A stretch of 64,000 nt of DNA, taken from the NCBI GenBank assembly GCA_963827335.1, contig CAWHAP010000023.1, forward strand, positions 1 through 64,000, given 5' to 3'. The DNA comes from DASQMT01 sp963827335 (GTDB lineage Bacteria; Actinomycetota; Thermoleophilia; Solirubrobacterales; Solirubrobacteraceae). A model generated the notes under the pieces. That model did no database searches. It was not told the origin of the DNA and saw only the letters and a program-made list of their open reading frames with translations. Below are positions 51,288 to 60,008 of the stretch, piece by piece. The translations under genes and the position numbers were made by a program. The first letter of the stretch is position 1, and each line of letters begins with the position of its first letter.

Positions 51288-53468
51288 CTATGCCGGGACG
51301 CGCGGCTCCGCGGGCTCGGCGCCGGGCGTGTCGAGGCCCTGCACGAGGTGGCCCTCGAGCGACACGTTCGGCAGCAGCCGGTCGAGCCAGCCGGGCAGCC
51401 ACCACGCGCGGTCGCCCAGCAGCGTGACCACGGCCGGCGCGATCACCATGCGCACGATCACCACGTCGATCAGGATCGCCAGGCCGAGGCCGACGCCGAA
51501 CATCTTCCCGATGATGTCGGGCTGCGTGACGAAGGCGAGGAACACCGAGGCCATGATCAGGCCGGCGAACAGGACGACCTTGCCGATCCTCGCCATGCCG
51601 TGGATCACGCTCTCGCGCGGTGCGTCGCCCTCGTTGTAGGCCTCGTGGATCCGCGAGAGCAGGAAGACGTTGTAGTCCATGCTCAGCCCGAACAGGATCG
51701 CGAACAGCATCACCGGGATGAAGGACACGACCGGCACGCCGCTGTCGGCGCCGACGAGGCTCGCCCCGATGCCCTCCTGGAAGACGGCGACCACGATGCC
51801 GTACGCCGCGCCGACGGAGAGCAGGTTGAAGACCGCCGACACGAGCGGGATCCAGAGCGAGCGGAAGGCCGCGATCAGCAGGAGCACGGAGAGCCCGATG
51901 ACGACGCCGATGAACAGCGGCAGCCGCGCGGCGACCTTGTCCGAGAAGTCCTCGAAGCCGGCCGTGTTGCCGCCCACGTAGACCTTGAGCGGCGTGCCGG
52001 CGACGGCCGCCGGGATCACGTCCTCGCGCAGCCGGGCGAGCAGGTCGGAGGTCTTGGCGTCCTGCGGCGCGGTGGTCGGGATGGCGAAGATCGTCGCCAT
52101 CTCGCCGTCCTCGCTGGGCTGGGCGGGCGGGACGTCCGCGATGCCCGGCGTGCCGGCGATCGCCTGCTGGAGCTTCGTGAGCTGCGCCTCCGTGTCGGGC
52201 GCGCCGTTCGGCGTGTCGACCGCGAGCAGGAACGGGCCGTTGGCGCCGGCGCCGAACGCCTTGCTCTGCAGGTCGTAGGCGACGCGCTGGGTGCGCGACT
52301 CCGGCTGGTTGCCGTCGTCGGGCTGGCCGAGGCGCAGCTGCGTGACGGGGAAGGCGAAGATCAGCAGCACGAGCACGCCCGCGCCGATCGAGGCCCACGG
52401 GCGCGCGGTGACGCGCTCGCCCCAGCGCGTGAACGCCCGCGAGGGGAGCACGTGCTCGGGCTTCTTCGGCTTCAGCCAGCGCTTGAACGCCCCGATCATG
52501 ATCGGCAGCACGGTGATCGCCGAGATGACGACGCCGCCGACGCCGATCGCCGCGCCGATGCCGAGCTTGCCGATGAACGGCACCCCGATGACGAGCAGGC
52601 CGGCGATCGCCACCATGACGATCAGGCCCGCGGCGACCACGGAGGCGCCGGACGTCGCCGCCGCCTTCGCGGAGGCGTCGCGCGGGGTGTCCCCGCCCGC
52701 CACCTGCTCCCGGTATCGCCCGATGATCAGCAGCGCGTAGTCGATGCCGGCGCCGAGGCCGAGCATGACCGCGATGACCGAGGCGAAGGACGGCAGGCCG
52801 AGCGGCTTCGCGAGCGCGGTGAGCAGGATCTGCCCGACCATCACGCCGATCAGGGCGCCGATCAGCGTGGCGCCCATCGCCGCGAACGAGCGGAACAGCA
52901 GCGTCAGCAGGACGATCGCGATGGCGACGCCGATCAGCTCGCCGACCGGGGCCTCCTGCTCGGAGGCCAGGTCGATCAGCATGCCGCGCGCGTTGACCTG
53001 CACCCCGTTGCCCTCGGCGGCGTCGGCCGCCTTCAGCAGCGCCTCCCCGTCCGACTTCTCGAGGTCGGCGGGGTCCGTCGTGTAGCGGACGTCGACGGCG
53101 GCGATGCGCCCGTCCTGGGAGACCGTGGCGCCCTCGCCGAACGGGTCGGCGACCTGCGCGACGCCCTTCAGGTCGGCGACCTTCGCGAGCGCCCCCTCGA
53201 TCGCGCTGCGCCGCTCGGGATCGGACAGCCGGCCGTCCGCGACGCTGAAGACGATCGTCGAGTCGGCGCCGCCGAACGCGGGGCTGTGCGCCCGGAAGAG
53301 GTCGATCGCCTGCTGGGACTCGGTGCCCGGGATCTCGAAGTCGTCGACGGCCTCGCCGCCGGCGCCGGCGGCCGCGCCCAGGAGCACGAGCACGACGAGC
53401 GCGCCCGCGAGGCTGCGCTTCCAGTGGTGGGTCAGGGTGCGCGCGAGCCGCGCGAGGAGCAGGGACAT
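51288..53468 (-). CDS. MMPL/RND superfamily transporter
   Basis: 726-aa transporter with 12 TM helices in two halves. Each half has one TM, a large extracellular domain and a five-TM bundle. Motifs include GAGIDYALLIIGRYREQ in the first half and LSMDYNVFLLSRIHEAYN in the second, with the Asp-Tyr pair used for proton relay in MmpL proteins. It probably exports lipids or hydrophobic compounds. The response-regulator gene lies upstream on the same strand. Confidence 0.93.
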   Translation of the reverse strand: MSLLLARLARTLTHHWKRSLAGALVVLVLLGAAAGAGGEAVDDFEIPGTESQQAIDLFRAHSPAFGGADSTIVFSVADGRLSDPERRSAIEGALAKVADLKGVAQVADPFGEGATVSQDGRIAAVDVRYTTDPADLEKSDGEALLKAADAAEGNGVQVNARGMLIDLASEQEAPVGELIGVAIAIVLLTLLFRSFAAMGATLIGALIGVMVGQILLTALAKPLGLPSFASVIAVMLGLGAGIDYALLIIGRYREQVAGGDTPRDASAKAAATSGASVVAAGLIVMVAIAGLLVIGVPFIGKLGIGAAIGVGGVVISAITVLPIMIGAFKRWLKPKKPEHVLPSRAFTRWGERVTARPWASIGAGVLVLLIFAFPVTQLRLGQPDDGNQPESRTQRVAYDLQSKAFGAGANGPFLLAVDTPNGAPDTEAQLTKLQQAIAGTPGIADVPPAQPSEDGEMATIFAIPTTAPQDAKTSDLLARLREDVIPAAVAGTPLKVYVGGNTAGFEDFSDKVAARLPLFIGVVIGLSVLLLIAAFRSLWIPLVSAVFNLLSVGAAYGIVVAVFQEGIGASLVGADSGVPVVSFIPVMLFAILFGLSMDYNVFLLSRIHEAYNEGDAPRESVIHGMARIGKVVLFAGLIMASVFLAFVTQPDIIGKMFGVGLGLAILIDVVIVRMVIAPAVVTLLGDRAWWLPGWLDRLLPNVSLEGHLVQGLDTPGAEPAEPRVPA

Positions 53469-53543
53469 GGGTCTCCAGAGAGGGTCCGACGGGGAGCGCC
53501 GGAAGCTTAGGCGGAGATCCGGGCGCGCAGGGTTCGGTCAGCC

Positions 53544-53972
53544 CTACTTCGCGTCCGGGGCGCCGACGAGCGCGGCGAGCCGCCCGGCGAGGTCCTGGAA
53601 GCCGTCGGCGTCGCGCGGCTTCTCGAGATGCAGGTCGGCGCCCAGCGCGAGCGACTGCTCGCGGTCGGCCGGCAGCTCTGAGGACGTCACGACCGCGACC
53701 GGCACCTCGGCCAGCCGCGCGTCGCCCGCGCGGTCGCGCAGGAGCTCGTGCCCGCTGCGGCCCGGAAGATCGAGGTCGAGCACGAGGAGGGCGGGCGGCG
53801 GCTGGGCGGGATCGAGCAGCCGGTCCGCCGCGTTCCGCCCGTTGTCGAACAGCTCGACCGCGCATCCCGAGAGTGCCCGCTCGAGCGCGCCACGGAGCAG
53901 ACGCGCGTGCAGCGCGTGGTCTTCGACCACGATGACGAGTCGTGATGGTCCGATTTTCAGATGATTGCGCAA
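53544..53972 (-). CDS. Single-domain response regulator
   Basis: About 142-aa receiver domain without output domain. From the TTG at 53972 the acidic pocket is VVEDH, phospho-acceptor Asp66 is in LVLDLDLPG, the switch Thr near 96 is in VVTSSE and Lys118 in LEKP. An upstream ATG at 54059 would overlap the divergent regulator gene, so TTG is preferred, though no clear ribosome-binding site supports it. Likely a CheY-like relay with the neighbouring kinase-like protein. Confidence 0.8.
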   Translation of the reverse strand: MRNHLKIGPSRLVIVVEDHALHARLLRGALERALSGCAVELFDNGRNAADRLLDPAQPPPALLVLDLDLPGRSGHELLRDRAGDARLAEVPVAVVTSSELPADREQSLALGADLHLEKPRDADGFQDLAGRLAALVGAPDAK

Positions 53973-54051
53973 GCTGACGTTCGCCTTGGCAGAGCCTCCC
54001 CCGAACGGGTATTCCTCCCGGCGGCAGTCCCCAATCTCCGAGGAAACCAGA

Positions 54052-54408
54052 ATGCCCAAGCGGGTGCTGGTGGTCGACGATTATCCGGGTATCTCGCTCG
54101 CGCTGAAGGCGGCGTTCCGGGTGGACGGCCGCTTCGAGCTCACCGACAGCGCGGCCACGGCGGCGGAAGGGCTCGAGAAGCTGCACACCCAGGACGCGGT
54201 CCTGCTCGACTTCAACCTCCCGGACATGGAGGGCGTCGACGTCGTGCGCGCCTTCCGCTTCCGCCGGCCGGAGACGCCGCTGATCCTGCACTCGGCCTCC
54301 GACGACACGCCGGAGATCCGGTCGATCCGGTCGCTCGTGGACGCCGTCGTCGTCAAGAGCCGCACCGACGATCTCCTCGCGGCGCTGGCGCGTCTCACCG
54401 GGGCATGA
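54052..54408 (+). CDS. Single-domain response regulator
   Basis: 118-aa receiver domain. Acidic pocket VVDDYPG near 7-13, phospho-acceptor Asp53 in LLDFNLPD, Ser81 switch and Lys102. No output domain. GAGG lies about 9 nt upstream of the ATG. It is divergent from another single-domain regulator and is followed after 19 nt by a kinase-like protein, with a NarL-type regulator further downstream, forming a phosphorelay-like cluster. Confidence 0.88.
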   Translation: MPKRVLVVDDYPGISLALKAAFRVDGRFELTDSAATAAEGLEKLHTQDAVLLDFNLPDMEGVDVVRAFRFRRPETPLILHSASDDTPEIRSIRSLVDAVVVKSRTDDLLAALARLTGA

Positions 54409-54427
54409 GCGCCGGCGCGTCCGTGCG

Positions 54428-55375
54428 ATGACGCCCCCCCGCTGGGACGAGGGCGCCGAAGAGCTCCGCGCGATGTTCGACGGTGCGCCGTTCGAGCTCC
54501 GCTACGCGCTGCACGGACGCGCGGCGGTGCGCGTGCTCGCCCCGTCGGGTCCGGTCGCCGCCCGCCACGTGGAGCCGCCGGAGGTGTCGGCGCCGTGGGC
54601 GGTCACGGCGCGCTGCGGCGAGGCCGCGGGCTGGCTGCTGGCCGGGGCCGCGCCCGCCGGCGGCGGCGAGCGCGCCCGCGCGGCGCTGCGGGCCGCGATC
54701 GACCGCCACACGGCGCTCGCGCTGCAGGAGCTCGAGGCCGTGCGCGCCGCGCTCGCCGCCGACCTGCTCGAGTCGCTCACCCACCGTCTGCGCACGGACG
54801 TCAGCACGCTGCAGGCCGTCGCGGAGGGCGCCCTCGCCGGGGTGTTCACCGACGACGAGCTCGAGCAGATCCCGGCCGAGCTCAAGGTCGCGGGCGGCGA
54901 GGCGCAGCGGCGGCTCTCCCAGGCGCGCGAGATCATGGGCGCGCTGCGGCCCGAGGCGCCGTGGCGCGCCGAGCCGGTCGCCGGGATCCTCGAGGCCGAG
55001 CTCGAGGGGGCCGGCGCCGCGGTGCGCGTCGGCGGCGTGGACGGGGAGATCCCGCTCGCGCTCGGCCGGGGCGCCGGCTGGGGCGCGTGCGCGCGGCTGC
55101 TGGCGGCGGCGCTCGCGCGCGACGCGCGGCTCGGTGGCGAGCGGGCGGAGGTGACGGTCGCCGCGGACCCGGGCGGCTGGGCCGTGACCGCCGGCGCGGC
55201 GGGGGAGGCCGAGCGCGTCGCGTGGACCGGGCGCGCGCTCGGCGAGCTGGTCCACGCGGGGCCGATCGTCGCCGCCGCCGGCGGGTCGGTGAGCGTCGCG
55301 CGCGTGGCCGGCGAGGGCGTCCGCGTCCGGCTCGTGCTGCCGGCCGCGCCGCCGGGTGACGCGCTTCACCCATAG
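54428..55375 (+). CDS. Degenerate histidine-kinase-like protein
   Basis: 315-aa soluble protein. Residues about 100-165 resemble a DHp dimerisation helix pair with H119 in SLTHRLRTDVSTLQ, matching the HxLRT phospho-acceptor box. The following domain (about 190-310) is in the place of the ATPase domain, but the Asn of the N-box and the DxGxG motif are not found. It may be a phosphotransferase or a kinase that has lost catalysis. Adjacent regulators are its likely partners. Confidence 0.65.
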   Translation: MTPPRWDEGAEELRAMFDGAPFELRYALHGRAAVRVLAPSGPVAARHVEPPEVSAPWAVTARCGEAAGWLLAGAAPAGGGERARAALRAAIDRHTALALQELEAVRAALAADLLESLTHRLRTDVSTLQAVAEGALAGVFTDDELEQIPAELKVAGGEAQRRLSQAREIMGALRPEAPWRAEPVAGILEAELEGAGAAVRVGGVDGEIPLALGRGAGWGACARLLAAALARDARLGGERAEVTVAADPGGWAVTAGAAGEAERVAWTGRALGELVHAGPIVAAAGGSVSVARVAGEGVRVRLVLPAAPPGDALHP

Positions 55376-55425
55376 GGGGGAGGACGTCAGAACGTCCTGC
55401 ACGTTGCGAGACATCTTGCGGCGTC

Positions 55426-55977
55426 ATGCGTCGAACCCCCCGCCTCGTCCTGATCCTCGCCGCCCTCCTCGCTGCGCCGGCGAGCGCCCAGGCCGCCACC
55501 GCCGCCGACCGCCTGCTCGCCCCCGTCGGCGCGTGCGGCGCCCAGCTGGATCAGACCGCCTCGGCGCGCACCCAGGAGCGGGCGATGCGCTGCATGGTCA
55601 ACCACGCCCGCCGCGCAGCCGGCCTGGCGTCGCTGCGCAGCCGCGGGACGCATCTCGGCCGCGCCGCCGACCGCAAGGCCGCCGACATCCTGTCCTGCGG
55701 CTTCTCGCACACCGCCTGCGGTAACGCCTTCACCCTGCGGATGGCCCAGGCGGGCTACGCCCGCGGCTGCTTCGCGGCGGGCGAGAACATCGCCTGGGGC
55801 TCCGGCCCGCTCGGCTCGGTCCGCGGCGTGATGGAGAGCTGGCTCTCGTCGCCCGGTCATCGTGCGAACCTGCTGAGCCCGCGCTTCGCCGACCACGGGA
55901 TCGCGCTGCGCACCGGCGTGCTCGCGGGCGAGGATAATGCCGCGGTGTGGGTCCACCAGCTCGGTCACGCCTGCTGA
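55426..55977 (+). CDS. Secreted CAP (SCP/PR1-like) domain protein
   Basis: 183-aa exported protein. A signal peptide (about 1-23, ending SAQA) is followed by a CAP domain with MVNHARRAAGLASL early, FSHTACGNAF, GENIAWG, and SWLSSPGHRANLLSP later, and a closing WVHQLGHAC. Several Cys probably form disulfides. Bacterial CAP proteins are often wall-associated; activity unknown. Confidence 0.88.
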   Translation: MRRTPRLVLILAALLAAPASAQAATAADRLLAPVGACGAQLDQTASARTQERAMRCMVNHARRAAGLASLRSRGTHLGRAADRKAADILSCGFSHTACGNAFTLRMAQAGYARGCFAAGENIAWGSGPLGSVRGVMESWLSSPGHRANLLSPRFADHGIALRTGVLAGEDNAAVWVHQLGHAC

Positions 55978-56007
55978 CGACGCCGCCCGGGGGCGGCTAG
56001 CGCCGCC

Positions 56008-56646
56008 ATGTCCGGTGCCGTGCCCCTCGTCGTGCTCGACGACCACCAGATGGTCGTCCTGGGCCTGCGGACGCTGTTCCACAGCCGGCCCGAGGTCGAG
56101 GTCGTGGCGTGGGCCCACGACGCCGAGGATGCGCTCGCCGCCTGCCGGCGCCACCGCCCGCGCGTCGCGGTGCTCGACGTGGCGCTCGAGGGCTCGGCGA
56201 TGGACGGGATCGAGATCTGCGGCCGGCTGCGCGAGGAGCTGCCCGAGGTCGAGGTCGTCTTCTACACGGGGATGGAGGAGATCGGGCTGGCGGAGCGCGC
56301 GTTCGCCGCCGGCGCGCAGGCGGTCGTCTCCAAGGGCGACCGGCTGGGCGATCTGCTCAAGGCGGTGCTGCTCGCCTCGCGCGGCCGGCGCTACACGTCG
56401 CCGGTGTTCGCGGCGCGCGCGGAGGGCCGCGACTTCGAGGAGCTCTCGCCCAAGCAGCTCGCCGTGCTGCGGCTCCTCGCCCAGGGCCGGGAGCGCCGGC
56501 AGATCGCCGAGGAGATGGGCATCGGCGAGGAGACCGTCAAGTCGCACCTCGCCGAGATCCGCCGCAAGCTCGGCGCGCGCACGTCGGCGCAGGCGGTGGC
56601 CATCGGCCTGATCAACTCGCTCTTCGCGTATCCCGACGAGGACTGA
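56008..56646 (+). CDS. NarL/FixJ-type response regulator
   Basis: 212-aa regulator. The receiver has phospho-acceptor Asp57 (VAVLDVALEG) and Lys in VVSKGD near 112. The C-terminal LuxR-type HTH is LSPKQLAVLRLLAQGRERRQIAEEMGIGEETVKSHLAEI. It binds DNA after phosphorylation. It follows the CAP gene by 30 nt and lies 1.5 kb from the histidine-kinase-like gene, with no cognate full kinase in the window. Confidence 0.92.
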   Translation: MSGAVPLVVLDDHQMVVLGLRTLFHSRPEVEVVAWAHDAEDALAACRRHRPRVAVLDVALEGSAMDGIEICGRLREELPEVEVVFYTGMEEIGLAERAFAAGAQAVVSKGDRLGDLLKAVLLASRGRRYTSPVFAARAEGRDFEELSPKQLAVLRLLAQGRERRQIAEEMGIGEETVKSHLAEIRRKLGARTSAQAVAIGLINSLFAYPDED

Positions 56647-56651
56647 GCGCG

Positions 56652-57518
56652 ATGGACGACCTGATCGCGGTCACCGGGGCGACCGGCGTCGTGGGCGGCG
56701 GCGTCGCGCGCCGGCTCGCCGACCGCGGCGCGGCGCAGCGGCTCGTCGTGCGCGACCCCGGGCGCGCGCCCCAGCTCACCGGCGCCGAGGTCCGGGTCGC
56801 GTCCGCCTACGGGGCGGGGGAGGAGATGCGCGCCGCCCTGGAGGGCGCGACGACGCTGTTCCTCGTCCCGGCCGCGGAGTCCACGGACCGCGTCGACCAG
56901 CACCGCACCGCGATCGACGCGGCGGCCGCGGCCGGCGTGCGCCGGATCGTCTACCTCTCGTTCGTGGGCGCGTCGCCCGACGCGACGTTCACGCTCGTCC
57001 GCGACCACTGGGCGACCGAGGAGCACGTCCGCGCGTCCGGCCTGGCGTTCACGTTCGCCCGCATGAGCCTCTACCTCGACTTCGTGCCGGTTATGGCGGG
57101 CGCCGACGGGACGATCGCCGGCCCGGCCGGGGAGGGCCGCGTCGCGCTGGTGACCCGCGCCGACGTCGCGGACGTGGTGGCCGCCGTCGTGACGGGCGAC
57201 GGCCACGACGGTGCGAGCTACGACGTCACGGGCGGCGAGGCGCTCACGCTGGGCGAGATCGCGGCCACGCTGGCCGTGGCGTCGGGCAAGCCGATCACCT
57301 ACAAGGACGAGACCCTCGCCGAGGCGCGCGCGTCGCGCGCGCGCTTCGGCGCGCCCGAGTGGGAGGTCGAGGCCTGGATCAGCACGTACACGGCGATCGC
57401 CGCGGGCGAGGTCGACGTGGTCAGCGACGTCGTCGAGCGGCTCGCCGGCCATCCGCCGCAGACGCTCGCCGAGTACCTGCGGGCGCATCCGGACGCGCTC
57501 GACCACGTGGCGTCCTGA
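56652..57518 (+). CDS. NmrA-like NAD(P)-binding protein
   Basis: 288-aa atypical short-chain dehydrogenase. The nucleotide-binding GATGVVGGGVARRL is near residues 9-22; there is no Tyr-x3-Lys catalytic pair, consistent with NmrA/QOR2-type proteins. RIVYLSFVGASPDATF and FARMSLYLDFVPVM are typical. It may be a redox sensor or quinone reductase-like enzyme. It starts 5 nt after the regulator stop and is likely co-transcribed. Confidence 0.88.
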   Translation: MDDLIAVTGATGVVGGGVARRLADRGAAQRLVVRDPGRAPQLTGAEVRVASAYGAGEEMRAALEGATTLFLVPAAESTDRVDQHRTAIDAAAAAGVRRIVYLSFVGASPDATFTLVRDHWATEEHVRASGLAFTFARMSLYLDFVPVMAGADGTIAGPAGEGRVALVTRADVADVVAAVVTGDGHDGASYDVTGGEALTLGEIAATLAVASGKPITYKDETLAEARASRARFGAPEWEVEAWISTYTAIAAGEVDVVSDVVERLAGHPPQTLAEYLRAHPDALDHVAS

Positions 57519-57610
57519 CGTCGCGCTTCAGAACATCCGTCCAGCTGCCGACTACACTGTTCAGTGCACGAAGGACCGGAACGCCGCGCCTCGCCAACGG
57601 CGCGCTCCGG

Positions 57611-57621
57611 AGAAAGGAGGT
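57611..57621 (+). promoter_or_regulatory. Strong Shine-Dalgarno site for zinc-ribbon peptide
   Basis: AGAAAGGAGGT is an almost complete anti-16S match, 4-5 nt before the ATG at 57626. It is the strongest ribosome-binding site in the window and supports translation of the 35-aa protein. Confidence 0.8.
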
Positions 57622-57625
57622 CCGA

Positions 57626-57733
57626 ATGAGTCGGATCCGTTGCCTGAGCTGCCTGCGACTCTGGTTCGCCGACCGCGTCGAGAACAGGGCCAGTTGCCCG
57701 TTCTGCGGTGGGGCGCTCGAAGAGCGCCGGTAG
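57626..57733 (+). CDS. 35-aa zinc-ribbon protein
   Basis: Very small protein beginning MSRIRCLSCLRLWF and ending CPFCGGALEERR. Two CxxC knuckles (residues 6-9 and 24-27) form a rubredoxin-like zinc ribbon. The near-perfect Shine-Dalgarno site and a downstream hairpin indicate a real, well-expressed gene. A possible -10 TACACT is at 57553-57558. Partner and function unknown; such minimal ribbons can be nucleic-acid or protein-binding modules. Confidence 0.75.
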   Translation: MSRIRCLSCLRLWFADRVENRASCPFCGGALEERR

Positions 57734-57745
57734 TGAATTCGGGAG

Positions 57746-57770
57746 CCGGGCGGTCTGGATGGCCGCCCGG
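57746..57770 (+). terminator. Hairpin after zinc-ribbon gene
   Basis: CCGGGCGG (57746-57753) pairs with CCGCCCGG (57763-57770) with a 9-nt loop, between convergent genes. It lacks a T run, so it may end transcription from both sides only weakly. Confidence 0.5.
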
Positions 57771-57796
57771 TACCTGAGGCATCCCCGCGCCGCCGC

Positions 57797-59932
57797 TCAG
57801 CGGCGGGCGCCGGCGGCGTACATCTGCTCGACGTAGTCGCGCATCATCCGGCTCGCCGAGAACTCGGGGCCGTTCGTCTTCAGCGACGCCTTGACGCGGG
57901 CGATCCACGCGCGCGGGATCCCCGCGGCGTCGCGGTCGTAGAACTCGCGCTGGACCTCCTCGTCGAGGAGCCGGTGCAGCTCGGTCGCGTCGCGGCGGTC
58001 CTGCGCGCCGTGGTCCGCGTCCTCCTCGCCCGAGAGCGCCCAGCCGTTCGTGCCGTCGTAGCCCTCGGCCCACCAGCCGTCGAGCACGCTGAGCTGGAGC
58101 CCGCCGTTGACGGCGGACTTCATCCCGCTCGTCCCGCTCGCCTCCAGCGGCGGCCGGGGCAGGTTGAGCCAGACGTCGCAGCCGCGCACCATGCGGGCGG
58201 CGCTCGAGAGGTCGTAGTCGTCGAGGTAGACGACGCGGCCGCCGATCTCCGGCGCCCACTTGAACGTGAAGAGGTGCTGCACCATCTTCTTGCCGCCCTC
58301 GTCGCGCGGGTGCGCCTTGCCGGCCAGCACGAGCTGCACCGCGCGGCCGTTGGAGAGCAGCTTCAGCGCCCGCTGGGCGTCCTCGACGAGCAGGTGCAGG
58401 CGCTTGTAGGTGGCGAGCCGGCGGGCGAACCCGATGGTCAGCGCATCCGGGTCGAAGGCGGTCGCGGCGGACTCGACGTAGCCGCGCGGCTCGTCGCGCC
58501 CGAGCCGGTCGAGCACGCTCTTGCTCCGGACCCACTCGACGAAGTCGCTGCGCTGCTGCGAGCGGACCGCCCAGAGGTCCTCGTCGGGGATGTCGTCGAC
58601 GCCGGCCCACGTGGCCGGGTCGGCCTGGTGCTCCATCCAGCCGTCGCCGAGGTGGCGGTCGAGCAGCTCGCGCATCGGGCCGCCGAGCCAGGTCGGCACG
58701 TGGACGCCGTTGGTGACGTGCCCGATGGGGACGTCGTCGGCCGCGCGCTCGGGCCAGAGGTCGTTCCACATGCCGCGCGCGACCTCGCCGTGGCGGCGGC
58801 TCACGCCGTTCGCCGCGCGGCTCGCGCGCAGCGCGAACTGGCTGATCCCGAACGGCTCGCCGGCGTCGCCGGGCCGGGTGCGGCCCAGGCTGATGATCGC
58901 CTCGGCGTCGACCTTGGTCGCCCCGGTCAGGCCGCTCAGCGCCTCGACCACCTGCTCGGCGGGGTACGTGTCGTTGCCCGCCGGGACCGGCGTGTGGGTG
59001 GTGAAGATCGTCTTGGCGCGCACGGCCTCGAGGCCGGCGTCGAGCGGGCCGCCGTGGACCCGCGCCCGCTCGAGCGCCATGAACGCGGCGTGGCCCTCGT
59101 TGAGGTGGACGAGGCCGGGCTCGATCCCAAGCGCGGCCAGCGCGCGGGTGCCGCCGACGCCGAGCAGGATGTACTGCGCCAGCCGCGCGTCCGGCTCGCC
59201 GATGTACAGGCGCGACGTGATCCAGCGCGCCGCGAGGTCGTTCTCGGGCCGCTCCGCGTCGAGCAGGTAGAGCGGCACGCGGCCGACGTCGACCCGCCAG
59301 ATCTGCGCCGTGACCTCCATTTCGCGCACGGGGACGGTGATCGTGAGCGGCTCGCCGTCGGCGCCGGTCACGAGCGCGGCGGGCAGGCGCTCCGGGTCGG
59401 TGTCGACCCAGTACTCGTGCTGCCAGCCGCCGCTGTCGATGCGCTGGCGGAAGTAGCCCTGGCGGTACATGAGGCCGATGGCCGCGAGCGGCAGCGCGAG
59501 GTCGGAGGCCTCCTTGAGGATGTCGCCCGCGAGCGCGCCGAGACCGCCGGAGTAGACCGGCAGCGAGCGGTGCACGCCGAACTCCGCGCAGAAGTAGGCG
59601 ATCGGGTGCTCGGCGCTGGCCGGGCTGTCGGCGACCGGGCGCGCGAGGTCGGCGTCGACGGCCGCCGCGACGGCGGCGATGCCGTCGAGCACGGCGGAGT
59701 CGGCCGCCGCGCGGTCGAGGGTCGCGGCGTCGACCTCGCCGAGCAGGCGGACGGGGTTCTCCCCGCAGCGCTCCCAGCGGACGGGATCGATCGAGGCGAA
59801 CAGCTCGGGGCCGCCCGGGGTCCAGGACCAGCGGTAGTTGTACGCGAGGCGCGCAAGGCCGGCGAGCGGCTGGGGCACGCGGGCCGCCAGCGCCTCGGCG
59901 GCGCGCAGGAGATCGTCGGTGCCGGCAGTCAT
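57797..59932 (-). CDS. glgP: Alpha-glucan phosphorylase
   Basis: 711-aa GT35 glycogen/maltodextrin phosphorylase of the short bacterial-archaeal type (about 700-850 aa). The N-terminus has LARLAYNYRWSWTPGGPELF, typical of this subgroup; YFCAEFGVHRSLPVYSGGLG is the donor site. The PLP Lys is in EASGTSGMKSAVNG. It releases glucose-1-phosphate from storage glucan. ATG 59932 matches family N-termini. It is divergent from an EamA permease. Confidence 0.93.
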   Translation of the reverse strand: MTAGTDDLLRAAEALAARVPQPLAGLARLAYNYRWSWTPGGPELFASIDPVRWERCGENPVRLLGEVDAATLDRAAADSAVLDGIAAVAAAVDADLARPVADSPASAEHPIAYFCAEFGVHRSLPVYSGGLGALAGDILKEASDLALPLAAIGLMYRQGYFRQRIDSGGWQHEYWVDTDPERLPAALVTGADGEPLTITVPVREMEVTAQIWRVDVGRVPLYLLDAERPENDLAARWITSRLYIGEPDARLAQYILLGVGGTRALAALGIEPGLVHLNEGHAAFMALERARVHGGPLDAGLEAVRAKTIFTTHTPVPAGNDTYPAEQVVEALSGLTGATKVDAEAIISLGRTRPGDAGEPFGISQFALRASRAANGVSRRHGEVARGMWNDLWPERAADDVPIGHVTNGVHVPTWLGGPMRELLDRHLGDGWMEHQADPATWAGVDDIPDEDLWAVRSQQRSDFVEWVRSKSVLDRLGRDEPRGYVESAATAFDPDALTIGFARRLATYKRLHLLVEDAQRALKLLSNGRAVQLVLAGKAHPRDEGGKKMVQHLFTFKWAPEIGGRVVYLDDYDLSSAARMVRGCDVWLNLPRPPLEASGTSGMKSAVNGGLQLSVLDGWWAEGYDGTNGWALSGEEDADHGAQDRRDATELHRLLDEEVQREFYDRDAAGIPRAWIARVKASLKTNGPEFSASRMMRDYVEQMYAAGARR

Positions 59933-60008
59933 CGGTCGGCCATGATGGCACCGTCGTCGCGCGCGGCGTTGTCCGGTTCGGCAGTGGGCCATCCGTCACC
60001 CTGGGGCG

